Below are positions 29,045 to 36,474 of a stretch of DNA of 64,000 nucleotides, piece by piece (the stretch's first letter is position 1; each line of letters opens with the position of its first letter). Both the position numbers and the translations under genes were made by a program. This DNA is from a virus. The stretch is from positions 1 through 64,000 of the IMG/VR virus record IMGVR_UViG_3300018080_008375. One strand, given 5' to 3'. Under the pieces are notes generated by a model. It was not told where the DNA came from and made no database searches. It saw only the letters and a program-made list of their open reading frames with translations.

Positions 29045-29267
29045 GCGCAGCAAACGTGGCGGGATCCATTCCGCCGTCGAGAGAGCGAAATAACGCCAGT
29101 TCGTGGAGCACAGGCGAACTTGCCTATGCCGCCAAAAGGAGATTTGACTGCCTCCCTAGCACGAAGGTTAGGCGGCATTGGATCAAGTCCATACCCTTCG
29201 AGGACAGCCGATGGCTGTGAAGCGGGCACCGAATAGCGTTGTCGGGGGTAGAGTCCCGATGCTGCGC
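29045..29267 (+). ncRNA. Structured non-coding element F with tRNA-like top
   Basis: 223 nt closed by a perfect 8-bp stem GCGCAGCA (29045-29052) with TGCTGCGC (29260-29267). The 3' strand directly follows a 5-bp arm TCGGG/CCCGA with an 8-nt loop, like the acceptor/T-arm stack of tRNA or tmRNA. Inside are GGCGG/CCGCC, AGGC/GCCT, TGCCGCC/GGCGGCA enclosing GGAG/CTCC, and ACAGCC-GAT-GGCTGT. It lies 27 nt before tRNA-Leu(GAG). No known RNA family is recognised. Confidence 0.58.
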
Positions 29268-29293
29268 ACATTCACAGCATGGAAGACAGAGCT

Positions 29294-29367
29294 GCTGCGG
29301 TAGCCCAACCGGCAGAGGCACTAGCCCGAGGCGCTAGCCAGTGAGGGTTCGAATCCCTCCCGCAGCA
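29294..29367 (+). tRNA. tRNA-Leu(GAG), short variable arm and C33
   Basis: Acceptor GCTGCGG/CCGCAGC, discriminator A, anticodon stem CTAGC/GCTAG with loop CCGAGGC (C at 33), T-arm GAGGG-TTCGAAT-CCCTC. The variable region is short, as in the other leucine tRNAs of this phage. Confidence 0.8.
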
Positions 29368-29396
29368 CACCAGATCAAAGTAAGGCTGTGTACAAG

Positions 29397-29978
29397 ATGA
29401 GCAAGAAGAAGGCAAGCAGCAAGAGGGAGAGGTTTCGGAATATATATGCGCTGATGCTGAAAACCGGATACATCGAGAGTGCAAGCAACCATATGTTTGT
29501 CGCGTTCAATCCGAAAGGTTTCAAGTCCGTCAATGATGCGCTGGCAGACTTGGCGGAGATGTTCCAAAGGGCGATCCTGGCGGAGTGGCAGTATATCAAG
29601 AGGATATGCTGCGAAAAGGCTCCAGAAGGGTCTTCATACTGCCCGACATGCGGCAGGAGGATCTGGGAGGGCCTGATGCAAGTTGATGAGGAGACTTTTA
29701 CGAGCAAGGTATTGAACTTTGTAGGCGGCGTCATAGACGGTACGCACGATACATGGCAGGAACTTCACGACGGCGGATGGGAAATCGGCTGGAACGCGCT
29801 TAAGAGAATCGGGAAGAAGTCCGTGGTGGCAATTGGTGAAAATTCCGAAAAGTACATGTATCATGCCATGACCGGCGATTTCTCCAAGAACAAACCTGAA
29901 GGCATATGCTACAATCCGTATAGACCGTCCTCCAAAATGTGGTGCGAGATACACGGCAGGAAGGTTAGGCTGTACTGA
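29397..29978 (+). CDS. Unknown protein with zinc knuckle
   Basis: 193 residues. Basic N-terminus (SKKKASSKRERFRN), then FNPKGFKSVNDALADLAEMF, a CCEKAPEGSSYCPTCGRR zinc ribbon about residues 72-89, and a C-terminal alpha/beta part. Start uncertain between ATG 29397 and GTG 29388. Family unknown. Confidence 0.6.
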   Translation: MSKKKASSKRERFRNIYALMLKTGYIESASNHMFVAFNPKGFKSVNDALADLAEMFQRAILAEWQYIKRICCEKAPEGSSYCPTCGRRIWEGLMQVDEETFTSKVLNFVGGVIDGTHDTWQELHDGGWEIGWNALKRIGKKSVVAIGENSEKYMYHAMTGDFSKNKPEGICYNPYRPSSKMWCEIHGRKVRLY

Positions 29979-29997
29979 GGGGCTACAGAATATGAGA

Positions 29998-30118
29998 AAA
30001 TATTTTGTAATAACCTTATGACGGCGCCTTGTAATTTCGGATGTTTGCCGCGGATATTTCGGAATATTGCGAATAATCTGGTAAAATGCGGTCGTTTACG
30101 AGCAAATATTTTGTAATA
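29998..30118 (+). repeat. AT-rich spacer with 15-bp direct repeat
   Basis: AAATATTTTGTAATA occurs at 29998-30012 and again at 30104-30118 in a 150-nt AT-rich gap without a gene, just before two tRNA-Thr genes. Possible roles: binding site pair for a regulator, a promoter element, or the ends of a deleted insertion. No function can be shown from sequence. Confidence 0.5.
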
Positions 30119-30129
30119 CGGGTGCGTTG

Positions 30130-30200
30130 GCCCCTGTAGTTCAACGGCAGAATATCTCACTTGTAATGAGAAGATCTCGGTTCAAATCCGAGCGGGGGCT
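30130..30200 (+). tRNA. tRNA-Thr(TGT)
   Basis: Acceptor GCCCCTG/CGGGGGC, discriminator T, D-arm GTTC...GAAT, anticodon stem TCTCA/TGAGA with loop CTTGTAA, T-arm CTCGG-TTCAAAT-CCGAG. Confidence 0.92.
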
Positions 30201-30205
30201 TGGCT

Positions 30206-30277
30206 GCCGGCTGAGGCGGGGTGGTCCCGCACTCCCTTCGTACGGGGGCTCTTGAGGTTCGATTCCTCCTGCCGGCT
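30206..30277 (+). tRNA. tRNA-Thr(CGT)
   Basis: Acceptor GCCGGCT/TGCCGGC with a T-T at position 7/66, discriminator T, D-stem GCGGG/CCCGC, anticodon stem CTCCC/GGGGG with loop TTCGTAC, T-loop TTCGATT. Ends 2 nt before the stop of a convergent minus-strand gene. Confidence 0.85.
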
Positions 30278-30278
30278 T

Positions 30279-31124
30279 TTATGCGCGTGTGAATCTCGGG
30301 CAATTGAGACACATTTGTGGAAATTGTTTGGTTTGAAACAATCTTTTTCTAAAGTCCACATATGGCTCTGAATTCCAGATGTCCAGCGTTTTCGAATCGA
30401 AGATGTTTCCGAAAGACTGCTTTGCGTTGTAGTCGAAGCAGCATGGCAGCACATCGCCATTGATGAAGATGATCATTCTAAGCCTTGCTTCGCAGGTTCT
30501 TACCGCTTCGTAGATTTGGTCGGCGTTGCGGCAGACGGGTCTTTGGTATTCCGGAAGCGTCGTTTGCTGTAGGTTGTTTGCGAAGAACAGGGCTTTCGTA
30601 ATTTTGGGCATAATGCCTAGCTCCCGGCAGAGCGATGCGAAGTCCGCAAGCTGGTGCTCGTTGTGTTTGAACACTGTGAACTGCCCGTAGATTTTTGTGG
30701 AGACATTGTACTTCTGTAGCAGTTCGATGTTGGACAGGACTTTATTGTAGTCTCCGGACCGCCTGGCAACTTGGTACATTTCGGGCGTTGTGGCATCAAG
30801 CGGAACCGCCAAGGAATCTAGTTTGGTTTCCATAAGGGCTTTGGGGTCGGGGATCCTGTTGGCATTTGTCGACAGGTGGACTTTTGAGAACTGCTTGGTG
30901 TAGGCAATGATGTCTATGATGTCCGGATTCAGGAGCGGTTCGCCCCATACGAACGGCGCGACAAGCCTGGCGTATGGTCGTATTTTTTCCGCTACTGCAA
31001 CATACCGGTCGAACGGCATGAATGCGTTTTTCCTGGTTATGAGATTTGCGCCCACCGGGCATTCGGGGCAGGACAGGTTACAGACCGACGATGTTTCCAC
31101 ATAGAAGATGAACGGGTTAGCCAT
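30279..31124 (-). CDS. Radical SAM/SPASM enzyme
   Basis: 281 residues. CNLSCPEC at 15-22 is the CX3CX2C site for the SAM-binding [4Fe-4S] cluster. The middle has the TIM-barrel strands (LVAPFVWGEPLLNPD is the GGE-like motif; VHLSTNANRI follows). The C-terminus has the SPASM-type LPCCFDYNAK, FGNIFDSKTLDIWN and MCLNCPRF for auxiliary clusters. Such enzymes modify peptides or sugars. On the minus strand, overlapping the sulfotransferase gene by 8 nt, and lower in GC than its surroundings, so probably acquired as a pair. Confidence 0.88.
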   Translation of the reverse strand: MANPFIFYVETSSVCNLSCPECPVGANLITRKNAFMPFDRYVAVAEKIRPYARLVAPFVWGEPLLNPDIIDIIAYTKQFSKVHLSTNANRIPDPKALMETKLDSLAVPLDATTPEMYQVARRSGDYNKVLSNIELLQKYNVSTKIYGQFTVFKHNEHQLADFASLCRELGIMPKITKALFFANNLQQTTLPEYQRPVCRNADQIYEAVRTCEARLRMIIFINGDVLPCCFDYNAKQSFGNIFDSKTLDIWNSEPYVDFRKRLFQTKQFPQMCLNCPRFTRA

Positions 31125-31938
31125 ATTTTAGGCGCCTCCTTGTTGGCCATGTGATTGTGAGAATCAGATTTTTCTTCTGTTTGCTTAGCCTTTCCCAAGG
31201 CGGAATGGGTCTTTTCACTCGAACGGGTGTTTTGTTGTGTTTTATGTTTACGAGCTTTATTACATCTTCGAATGAAGGAAGTTCCAGGTCCAGGAATTTG
31301 AACAGTTCTTCAAGTCTTGCCCCGCGGATCATTTCTTCGAACTTGTAGATAAATACTTTTTCTTTGGGGATTGAGTCGAGCTGGCGGAGTGCTTCGTCGT
31401 TTACCAGCTTCCAGGACCATGCGCATTTTTGAAGCTTAGTCATTTTGCCCCACTGTTGCTCCGTCGGTTCATTTTCCAGTCGTTCGCAAATGTTTGTTTC
31501 AGCATCTTTTGTTATGACGCTTTTAGGCAGCATCCAGAACGGCACTTTTTTGATGCGCAAGAATATTTGTTCGTCGTATGTTCCGGAATTGAACATGGAC
31601 ACAATTTGTCTCATAGGATTTCTGGTCAGGTAGACAAACTTGGCGTCTGGATAGTGCTTGTGGAGAGCTGAGGCAAAAAATGTAAGGATTCCGTTAATTT
31701 CCCCAAATCTATATCCGTCGTTCAAGGTTTTGCTGATCATATGGCGTCTCTCTTCATACGCCACATTGTCGGATTCCAGACCAGCGTAGACGGAGCGGTA
31801 CTTGTCGAACAGGGAAAACCTGGAATATCCGTCGCGCCGCTCGTGTTGACAGTCTACATCATTTGGAAGGTTCAGGAGTTTTGCTAGAAGATGCGTGCCT
31901 CCATAACCATGTCCGATGCCAAAAAAGATGTTGCTCAT
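31117..31938 (-). CDS. Sulfotransferase-family protein
   Basis: 273 residues. The P-loop-like start GIGHGYGGTHLLAKLLN binds the 5'-phosphosulfate of PAPS, and VYLTRNPMRQIVSMF is the 3'-phosphate-binding motif (R..N..........S). A FIYKFEEM segment and a C-terminal RPIPPWERLSKQ complete the fold. It probably transfers sulfate to a carbohydrate or lipid, for example on the host surface. First gene of the minus-strand pair; its promoter region is shared with the divergent gene at 32036. Confidence 0.82.
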   Translation of the reverse strand: MSNIFFGIGHGYGGTHLLAKLLNLPNDVDCQHERRDGYSRFSLFDKYRSVYAGLESDNVAYEERRHMISKTLNDGYRFGEINGILTFFASALHKHYPDAKFVYLTRNPMRQIVSMFNSGTYDEQIFLRIKKVPFWMLPKSVITKDAETNICERLENEPTEQQWGKMTKLQKCAWSWKLVNDEALRQLDSIPKEKVFIYKFEEMIRGARLEELFKFLDLELPSFEDVIKLVNIKHNKTPVRVKRPIPPWERLSKQKKNLILTITWPTRRRLKYG

Positions 31939-32035
31939 ATACAGACACCATCCGAGAGCTTGTTGTGGACCACTGATTTTTCCTCCTATAAAGATGCGTG
32001 ATTATTAGTATAACGATTTTTCAAAGGAGGCTGTT
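31939..32035 (+). promoter_or_regulatory. Divergent intergenic region with shared motif CGTGATTATT
   Basis: The 97-nt region between the minus-strand sulfotransferase and the plus-strand gene at 32036 must start transcription in at least one direction. It contains CGTGATTATT (31997-32006) followed by AGTATAAC, a plausible -10 box. The same ten bases occur in the only other divergent gap (43006-43015). AAAGGAGG is the ribosome binding site for 32036. Confidence 0.45.
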
Positions 32036-32314
32036 ATGAAGCGTGGTGAAATCAGATATCTTGAATGCGCATGCACATCGTCCGAGCATGTGGTTAGGGT
32101 TTGTATAGAGGACGACGAGTTTTATCCTATGTTTATCAGTGTTCAGCTTTCCGGAGGGTCGTTTTTCAGGCGCTTATGGGAGGCCGTAAGGCATTTGTTA
32201 GGATATGATTGCAAATACGGTCACTGGGATGAAGTGCTGCTGAACAGGGACGGCATTCGCCGCCTACAGCTTCTGTGCCGGAAAGCCCTTGAAAATGAGC
32301 ATATAGGCTCTTGA
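32036..32314 (+). CDS. Conserved hypothetical phage protein
   Basis: 92 residues. IRYLECACTSSEHVVRVCIE, YPMFISVQLSGGSFFRRLWE and LGYDCKYGHWDEVLLNRDGI form a small beta-rich domain that I recognise as widespread in phages but without a known role. AAAGGAGG gives a strong start. It opens the plus-strand block after the divergent promoter. Confidence 0.72.
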   Translation: MKRGEIRYLECACTSSEHVVRVCIEDDEFYPMFISVQLSGGSFFRRLWEAVRHLLGYDCKYGHWDEVLLNRDGIRRLQLLCRKALENEHIGS

Positions 32315-32362
32315 CAGGGCTTGCTTTCTGGGATAATTTGTTTCAAAGGAAATTTGAAAGAC

Positions 32363-33013
32363 ATGAAACCAGACATTTCTACAATCAAGAAACTTCGCGC
32401 CCAGACGGGCGCCGGATATGCCGACTGTAGGGCGGCGCTGAGGGATTCCGGCGGCAACATAGAAGCCGCGGAGAAGGCGCTTGAGGCGGTCGGACTGTTG
32501 AAGGTGAAAGAAAAATTCGGACGGGAGGCAAGCGCGGGCGCTGTTCATGCGTATGTACACGCCGGTGACCGGATCGCGGCAATGGTCGAACTGCGGTGCG
32601 AAACCGATTTTGCCGCCAGGACCGAGGAGTTCAAGGTTGCCGCACATGACATCGCCATGCAGGTTGCGGCGATGAAGCACAAATGGGTGACCGAAGGCGA
32701 CATTCCGCTTGAAGCGCTTGTATACGACGAGAAGGACCCTGTTGGAAAGTGCCTTCTGACGCAGCCGTTTATCAAGGACCAGAGCAGGCTGGTCGGCGAC
32801 ATGCTGGCGGACCTGTCCGCGAAGCTGGGAGAGAACTGTCGCATTGAGCGGGCATGCCGATGGGAAGTGGGAGAAGATCCGGATGAGGGGGAGGCTGATC
32901 AGAACGACGGTCCGCAGGGGGACCTGCGCGCCAGAATGAAGGTCTGGGCGATGTTGTTTATAGCTGTTTCACTGTTTGTTTTGGGAGTTGCCGTCGGAGG
33001 TGCGCTATGCTGA
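32363..33013 (+). CDS. tsf: Elongation factor Ts with C-terminal membrane helix
   Basis: EF-Ts homolog, 216 residues. The UBA-like N-terminus (KLRAQTGAGYADCRAALRDS) is followed by the core with CETDFAARTEEF; D82-F83 match the residues that push into EF-Tu to release GDP. PFIKD and KLGENCRIERACRWEVGE complete the family. It lacks the C-terminal module of E. coli Tsf and instead ends, after an acidic linker, in a hydrophobic helix (about 194-214). If made as one chain, this EF-Ts is anchored in the membrane. An internal ATG at 32936 could also make the helix alone. Confidence 0.9.
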   Translation: MKPDISTIKKLRAQTGAGYADCRAALRDSGGNIEAAEKALEAVGLLKVKEKFGREASAGAVHAYVHAGDRIAAMVELRCETDFAARTEEFKVAAHDIAMQVAAMKHKWVTEGDIPLEALVYDEKDPVGKCLLTQPFIKDQSRLVGDMLADLSAKLGENCRIERACRWEVGEDPDEGEADQNDGPQGDLRARMKVWAMLFIAVSLFVLGVAVGGALC

Positions 33014-33402
33014 AGTTTTTCGGAAACATTGTGCTGGCAGCCGTAATAGCGATTGCCGCTTTTGTTGTGTGTGCCGGCTTCCTGGTGGCGTCAGGTATTG
33101 TTTCAGACTGGCTCGATGCCACTCAATCCAGCGCTGCTTTGGCGGACAGGCTTTCCAAAACCGATGCGTCCAGATGGACCAGAGTAAAGAACGGAAAGGG
33201 CTTCTTGCTGCGCAGGCACCACATCATGCTGTGGTGCTCGTTTCCGTATTTCGGGTCGTTGACACCGGAAGATATCGGCATGGCTCCAGCGGAGCGGTGG
33301 AAGCTGTACAAGCTGTGCGGGAGGCTCGACAGGCAGCTCGCGCCCCTGCCCAAGTTCGATCCTGCTGCTAACATGCTTAAAAATATAGACCGAGGCCCCT
33401 GA
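33007..33402 (+). CDS. Membrane protein, single span
   Basis: 131 residues. One membrane helix at about residues 5-31 (NIVLAAVIAIAAFVVCAGFL), then a soluble domain with WTRVKNGKGFLLRRHHIMLW and a basic end. Overlaps the EF-Ts gene by 7 nt, so the two membrane proteins may be made together. Its stop codon lies inside tRNA-Thr(GGT). No family. Confidence 0.6.
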   Translation: MLKFFGNIVLAAVIAIAAFVVCAGFLVASGIVSDWLDATQSSAALADRLSKTDASRWTRVKNGKGFLLRRHHIMLWCSFPYFGSLTPEDIGMAPAERWKLYKLCGRLDRQLAPLPKFDPAANMLKNIDRGP

Positions 33403-33467
33403 GGTCCACATGGCTGGGATGCTGCCTTGGTACGGCAGAGGGACAGATTCGATTCCTGTCGGGGGCT
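33395..33467 (+). tRNA. tRNA-Thr(GGT)
   Basis: Acceptor GCCCCTG/CGGGGGC, discriminator T, anticodon stem CTGCC/GGCAG with loop TTGGTAC; one A-C mismatch in the T-stem. Overlaps the preceding gene by 8 nt, and the next start codon lies 4 nt after its end. Confidence 0.9.
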
Positions 33468-33471
33468 CGTG

Positions 33472-33732
33472 ATGGCTAGGAACAAATTTTACACGCAATG
33501 TCGCCTTCGGCGACCGGTGAAGGGCAGATCAGGGCATTTTCAGGAGATGGTATCGTGGATTCCGTCCGACAAGGCCCAGGTCGGCAAAACGGTGAGACTG
33601 AAGGAGTGGCCGGGCGATACCGAATGGTCCGAAGGGTGGGAAGTTCTTGAATCCTGGAGCAAGCTCGCAGGGGACAGGGCTGAGGCAGCTGCTGTGGATT
33701 ATCTTCACCAGAGGGAGCAGAGTGACGCATGA
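33472..33732 (+). CDS. Small unknown protein
   Basis: 86 residues. ARNKFYTQCRLRRPVKGRSG, then MVSWIPSDKAQVGKTVRLKE, a beta-rich fold with a basic start. Begins just after tRNA-Thr and is coupled by ATGA to the next gene. A conserved phage hypothetical by style; no role known. Confidence 0.6.
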   Translation: MARNKFYTQCRLRRPVKGRSGHFQEMVSWIPSDKAQVGKTVRLKEWPGDTEWSEGWEVLESWSKLAGDRAEAAAVDYLHQREQSDA

Positions 33733-34211
33733 ATACGGTGTTCTATCCGGAAAATCCGGTCGACGGAGAACTCAAGTCGCTGTTTCTCGCCGGACCCACC
33801 GAGAGGGGAAATGCCGGGTCGAAAATTACGGCGTGGAGAAAGTCGGCAATCAGCTATTTGCAGGTTAGCGGCTTTGCCGGAAATGTGTTCGTTCCCGAAT
33901 TCCGACCCGGAGCAAACATGAGAGGGATGTGCCCGGGATCCGCTGACCAGAGGGACTGGGAAGGGGATTTTCTGGAGGCGGCGGACTGTATAGTCTTCTG
34001 GGTGCCTCGTAACCTTGGCAACATGCCAGGCTTCACCACAAATATTGAATGGGGAATGTGGTGCGATTCCGGCAAGGCGGTGTTGGGATATCCGCCGTAC
34101 GCTCCGAAAATGAGCCATATGAGGCATTATGCCGATCAGCTTGGCGTTCCCGTGGCGCATACGCTTGGCGAGACCCTTGATTGTGCTATGCTTGTGATCA
34201 GCGGTCTGTAG
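33729..34211 (+). CDS. Nucleoside 2-deoxyribosyltransferase-like protein 2
   Basis: 160 residues of the Nuc_deoxyrib_tr2-type family: SLFLAGPTERG at the start, WEGDFLEAADCIVFWVPRNL in the middle, and MPGFTTNIEWGMWCDSGKAV carrying the likely catalytic glutamate (E in NIEWG), then GYPPYAPKMSHMR. Such proteins cleave or exchange nucleobases. It may act on nucleotides together with the nucleoside hydrolase at 34973. ATGA overlap with the previous gene. Confidence 0.75.
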   Translation: MNTVFYPENPVDGELKSLFLAGPTERGNAGSKITAWRKSAISYLQVSGFAGNVFVPEFRPGANMRGMCPGSADQRDWEGDFLEAADCIVFWVPRNLGNMPGFTTNIEWGMWCDSGKAVLGYPPYAPKMSHMRHYADQLGVPVAHTLGETLDCAMLVISGL

Positions 34212-34233
34212 AAACAGGAAGGAAGGAAAAAGA

Positions 34234-34605
34234 ATGAATAAAGAATTCGTGATCATGACCGTATTGTCATTTGTGGCGCTGGCTGCATGCGTTACATCTG
34301 CTGTGATCGGTTTTATACAGCCTAGCTATTTGATGGCTGGGCTGGGATGGTGTGTTTCTGCCATGTGGGTTCTGCTGTCTTGGACCGGAGGTCCGCTGCT
34401 GAATCACCTGGTTGAAAGGCAGGAGAGGGTTCTGGCCGAAAGGCTGCGGGAACTATTCACTGACGGAAATCCCGTTTCAATGGACAACGATCCTGTGGAG
34501 ATGGGCGATGTCAATGCGCCTGTCAGAAGGATCGGCATGACGGTCGACGAGGCGGTGGAGAATGCGCACAAGTTGATCAAAAAGAACGGCAAGGACAAGA
34601 ATTAG
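34234..34605 (+). CDS. Two-span membrane protein
   Basis: 123 residues with two membrane helices (about 5-27 and 32-53; hydrophobic segments FVIMTVLSFVALAACVTSAV and YLMAGLGWCVSAMWVLLSW) and a charged cytoplasmic tail with VERQERVLAERLRELF and DEAVENAHKLIKK. AGGAAGGAAAAAG precedes the ATG. Ends 9 nt before the tmRNA. Function unknown. Confidence 0.62.
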   Translation: MNKEFVIMTVLSFVALAACVTSAVIGFIQPSYLMAGLGWCVSAMWVLLSWTGGPLLNHLVERQERVLAERLRELFTDGNPVSMDNDPVEMGDVNAPVRRIGMTVDEAVENAHKLIKKNGKDKN

Positions 34606-34614
34606 CATATTTTT

Positions 34615-34960
34615 GGGGGTGAATTTGGTTTCGACGTGTACGATTGCGGCATAGGCTGCAGGCAGGAGGGTCGCTGGGACCTCCCTAATCCAACAGCGAA
34701 AAGCAAACGCGAACGAACAGTTTGCAATGGCCGCATAGGCCCGCCGGAGATGCTGCCCAGCCTGTCGGCGGCTTCTCCGGTGCGATGATGGCGGGCTAGC
34801 TGACGGAGGATCGTAGCCTCTCCAGAAGCGAAGCAACAGGCTGCGGACATCCCGGACAGAACCTGCCGGTGGGTGCTGCCTGGATGTATAAAACATCGGA
34901 CAAGCCTGTAGACGCCATGCCAAGGCGTGTGCGGACGGGGTTTCGATACCCCCACCTCCA
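34615..34960 (+). ncRNA. ssrA: Transfer-messenger RNA (tmRNA)
   Basis: 346-nt tmRNA. The tRNA-like ends pair (GGGGGTG with CACCTCC, G3-U70 alanine identity, 3' A) and share the hallmark GAATTTGGTTTCGACG near the 5' end and a T-arm GGGG-TTTCGAT-ACCCC near the 3' end. The reading frame starts at GCA 34703 and stops at TAG 34736-34738, giving the tag ANANEQFAMAA, which keeps the A-N-x-N-E...A-x-A-A pattern of bacterial tags. It rescues stalled ribosomes by trans-translation and marks the products for proteases. No SmpB gene is seen in the window. Confidence 0.97.
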
Positions 34961-34972
34961 CAAGTGATTGAT

Positions 34973-35863
34973 ATGACAGAAAAAACAAAAATAGTCTGGG
35001 ACATGGAAACCGGCGATCCGGACGACTATCTGACCCTGCTGCTCCTGTGCGGGCATCCGCGCGTGGACCTGAGGGCAGTCACCATCACGCCCGGAACGCC
35101 GCAGCAGGTCGGGCTCGTTAGGCATGCCCTGAAAGAGTTCAGCCTGGACATTCCTGTCGGGGCATACAACATCGGGCACGAGAAGCAGTGCGTGTCCAAA
35201 TGGCACTACAGGGCGTACGGGAACATTTCGGAATCTCTCGATGCCGAAGAGGGGTGGGTAGTTCTGACGCAGGCGCTGGGTCCGGATGTGACGCTGCTGA
35301 CCGGAGCTCCCCTGAAGAACCTTGGAAAGGCGCTATGGAATGATGCGCTGCCGGTCACCGGCAGGTGGGTAGCCCAGGGCGGCTTTGCCGGCGATGGCGT
35401 GGTTCCTGGCGAGTGGCAGCTGGAGAAGTTCAGGGGCATGGACGCCTGTCCGACCTACAACTTCAACGGCGATCCGAGAAGCGCCTCGGCGGCACTGACA
35501 TGCCAGAACATTAAACAGATTCGCTTGGTGTCGAAGAATGTGTGCCATGGCGTGGCGTACGACCGCAAAGTACACGAGCGTGTGGCGGCGGTCAAGAACA
35601 GGAGCCTGTCCATGAGCCTGATTCACAGGGGCATGGACCTGTATCTAAAGAAGCGCCCGCAGGGCAAGCTGTTCCACGATCCGCTCGCCGCGTGCTGCGC
35701 CATAGACCCGGAGATAGGCAGGTGGTCCGAGCCGGTAGCCATGTTCAGGCGCAAGGGCAAGTGGGGTGCCAGGCTCGTATCCAAAGACAACCCGTATCAG
35801 AAATGCAGGATAATCATGCGTTATGACCATGAGCGGTTTCTGGGCGTTCTGACGGAAGTGTAG
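34973..35863 (+). CDS. Inosine/uridine-type nucleoside hydrolase
   Basis: 296 residues. METGDPDDYLTLLLLCGH matches the metal-binding DxDxxxDD start (with E in the second place), ITPGTPQQ follows, VTLLTGAPLKNLGKAL and GGFAGDGVVPGE are the next family blocks, and FHDPLAACCAI carries the conserved H-D that binds the ribose and metal. It should split nucleosides into base and ribose, or act on a related N-ribosyl bond. ATG 34973 follows the tmRNA by 12 nt; a GTG at 34964 is an alternative. Confidence 0.82.
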   Translation: MTEKTKIVWDMETGDPDDYLTLLLLCGHPRVDLRAVTITPGTPQQVGLVRHALKEFSLDIPVGAYNIGHEKQCVSKWHYRAYGNISESLDAEEGWVVLTQALGPDVTLLTGAPLKNLGKALWNDALPVTGRWVAQGGFAGDGVVPGEWQLEKFRGMDACPTYNFNGDPRSASAALTCQNIKQIRLVSKNVCHGVAYDRKVHERVAAVKNRSLSMSLIHRGMDLYLKKRPQGKLFHDPLAACCAIDPEIGRWSEPVAMFRRKGKWGARLVSKDNPYQKCRIIMRYDHERFLGVLTEV

Positions 35864-35875
35864 AAAGGAAAGCGA

Positions 35876-36439
35876 ATGAAGTATATGCTTGCAGTGGACC
35901 TGGAGACTACCGGGCTGAATCCGAGGCATCATGAGATCACGCAGATAGGCGCGATCCTGCTGGACAGGGAGTTGAAGGAACTCGGCGAGTTCGAGACGCT
36001 TGTTAAGATCGACTATCCGGAGCGCGGGCTTGAGGGCGGCTTTGATGTGTTCAAATACACCGGTATTACGCAGGACAGTCTCAAAGACGCTCCGACGCTG
36101 AAGAAGTCCCTGCGCGCCATGGAGGTGTTCGTTAGGTCCAAGATCGGCGGGTTTAGCCTGGAAAGCGTGGCGGTGTTCGGCCAGAACCCGCGCTTCGATG
36201 TCGGCTTCCTGGAGGAGGCGTACAGGAGCCTCGGATGGAAGTTTCCGTTCGATTTCCATGTCATCGGCCTTGAGAGTGCGTATGTGTTCTATAGCCTCAA
36301 GAAGAACGGAACGCTGCCGGTCGGTCTCCGCCTGAAGGACATCTGTAAGAAGGCGGGAATCAAGAATGCGCAGGAGCACAATGCCATAGCAGACATTCGT
36401 GCTACAGTCGATTCGCTCAGGGCGCTTTTGGAAAAGTAG
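35876..36439 (+). CDS. DnaQ-like 3'-5' exonuclease
   Basis: 187 residues with all DEDDh motifs: VDLETTG (Exo I), FGQNPRFDVGFL (Exo II), and QEHNAIADIRAT (Exo III, histidine and aspartate). Length and sequence resemble oligoribonuclease/RNase T-like or stand-alone epsilon-like exonucleases. It could degrade RNA ends, for example trim tRNAs, or proofread DNA. AAAGGAAAGCG precedes the ATG. Confidence 0.88.
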   Translation: MKYMLAVDLETTGLNPRHHEITQIGAILLDRELKELGEFETLVKIDYPERGLEGGFDVFKYTGITQDSLKDAPTLKKSLRAMEVFVRSKIGGFSLESVAVFGQNPRFDVGFLEEAYRSLGWKFPFDFHVIGLESAYVFYSLKKNGTLPVGLRLKDICKKAGIKNAQEHNAIADIRATVDSLRALLEK

Positions 36440-36474
36440 GGTGCTGAAATTGGGGTGATGAAAGGAGTTGTTCC

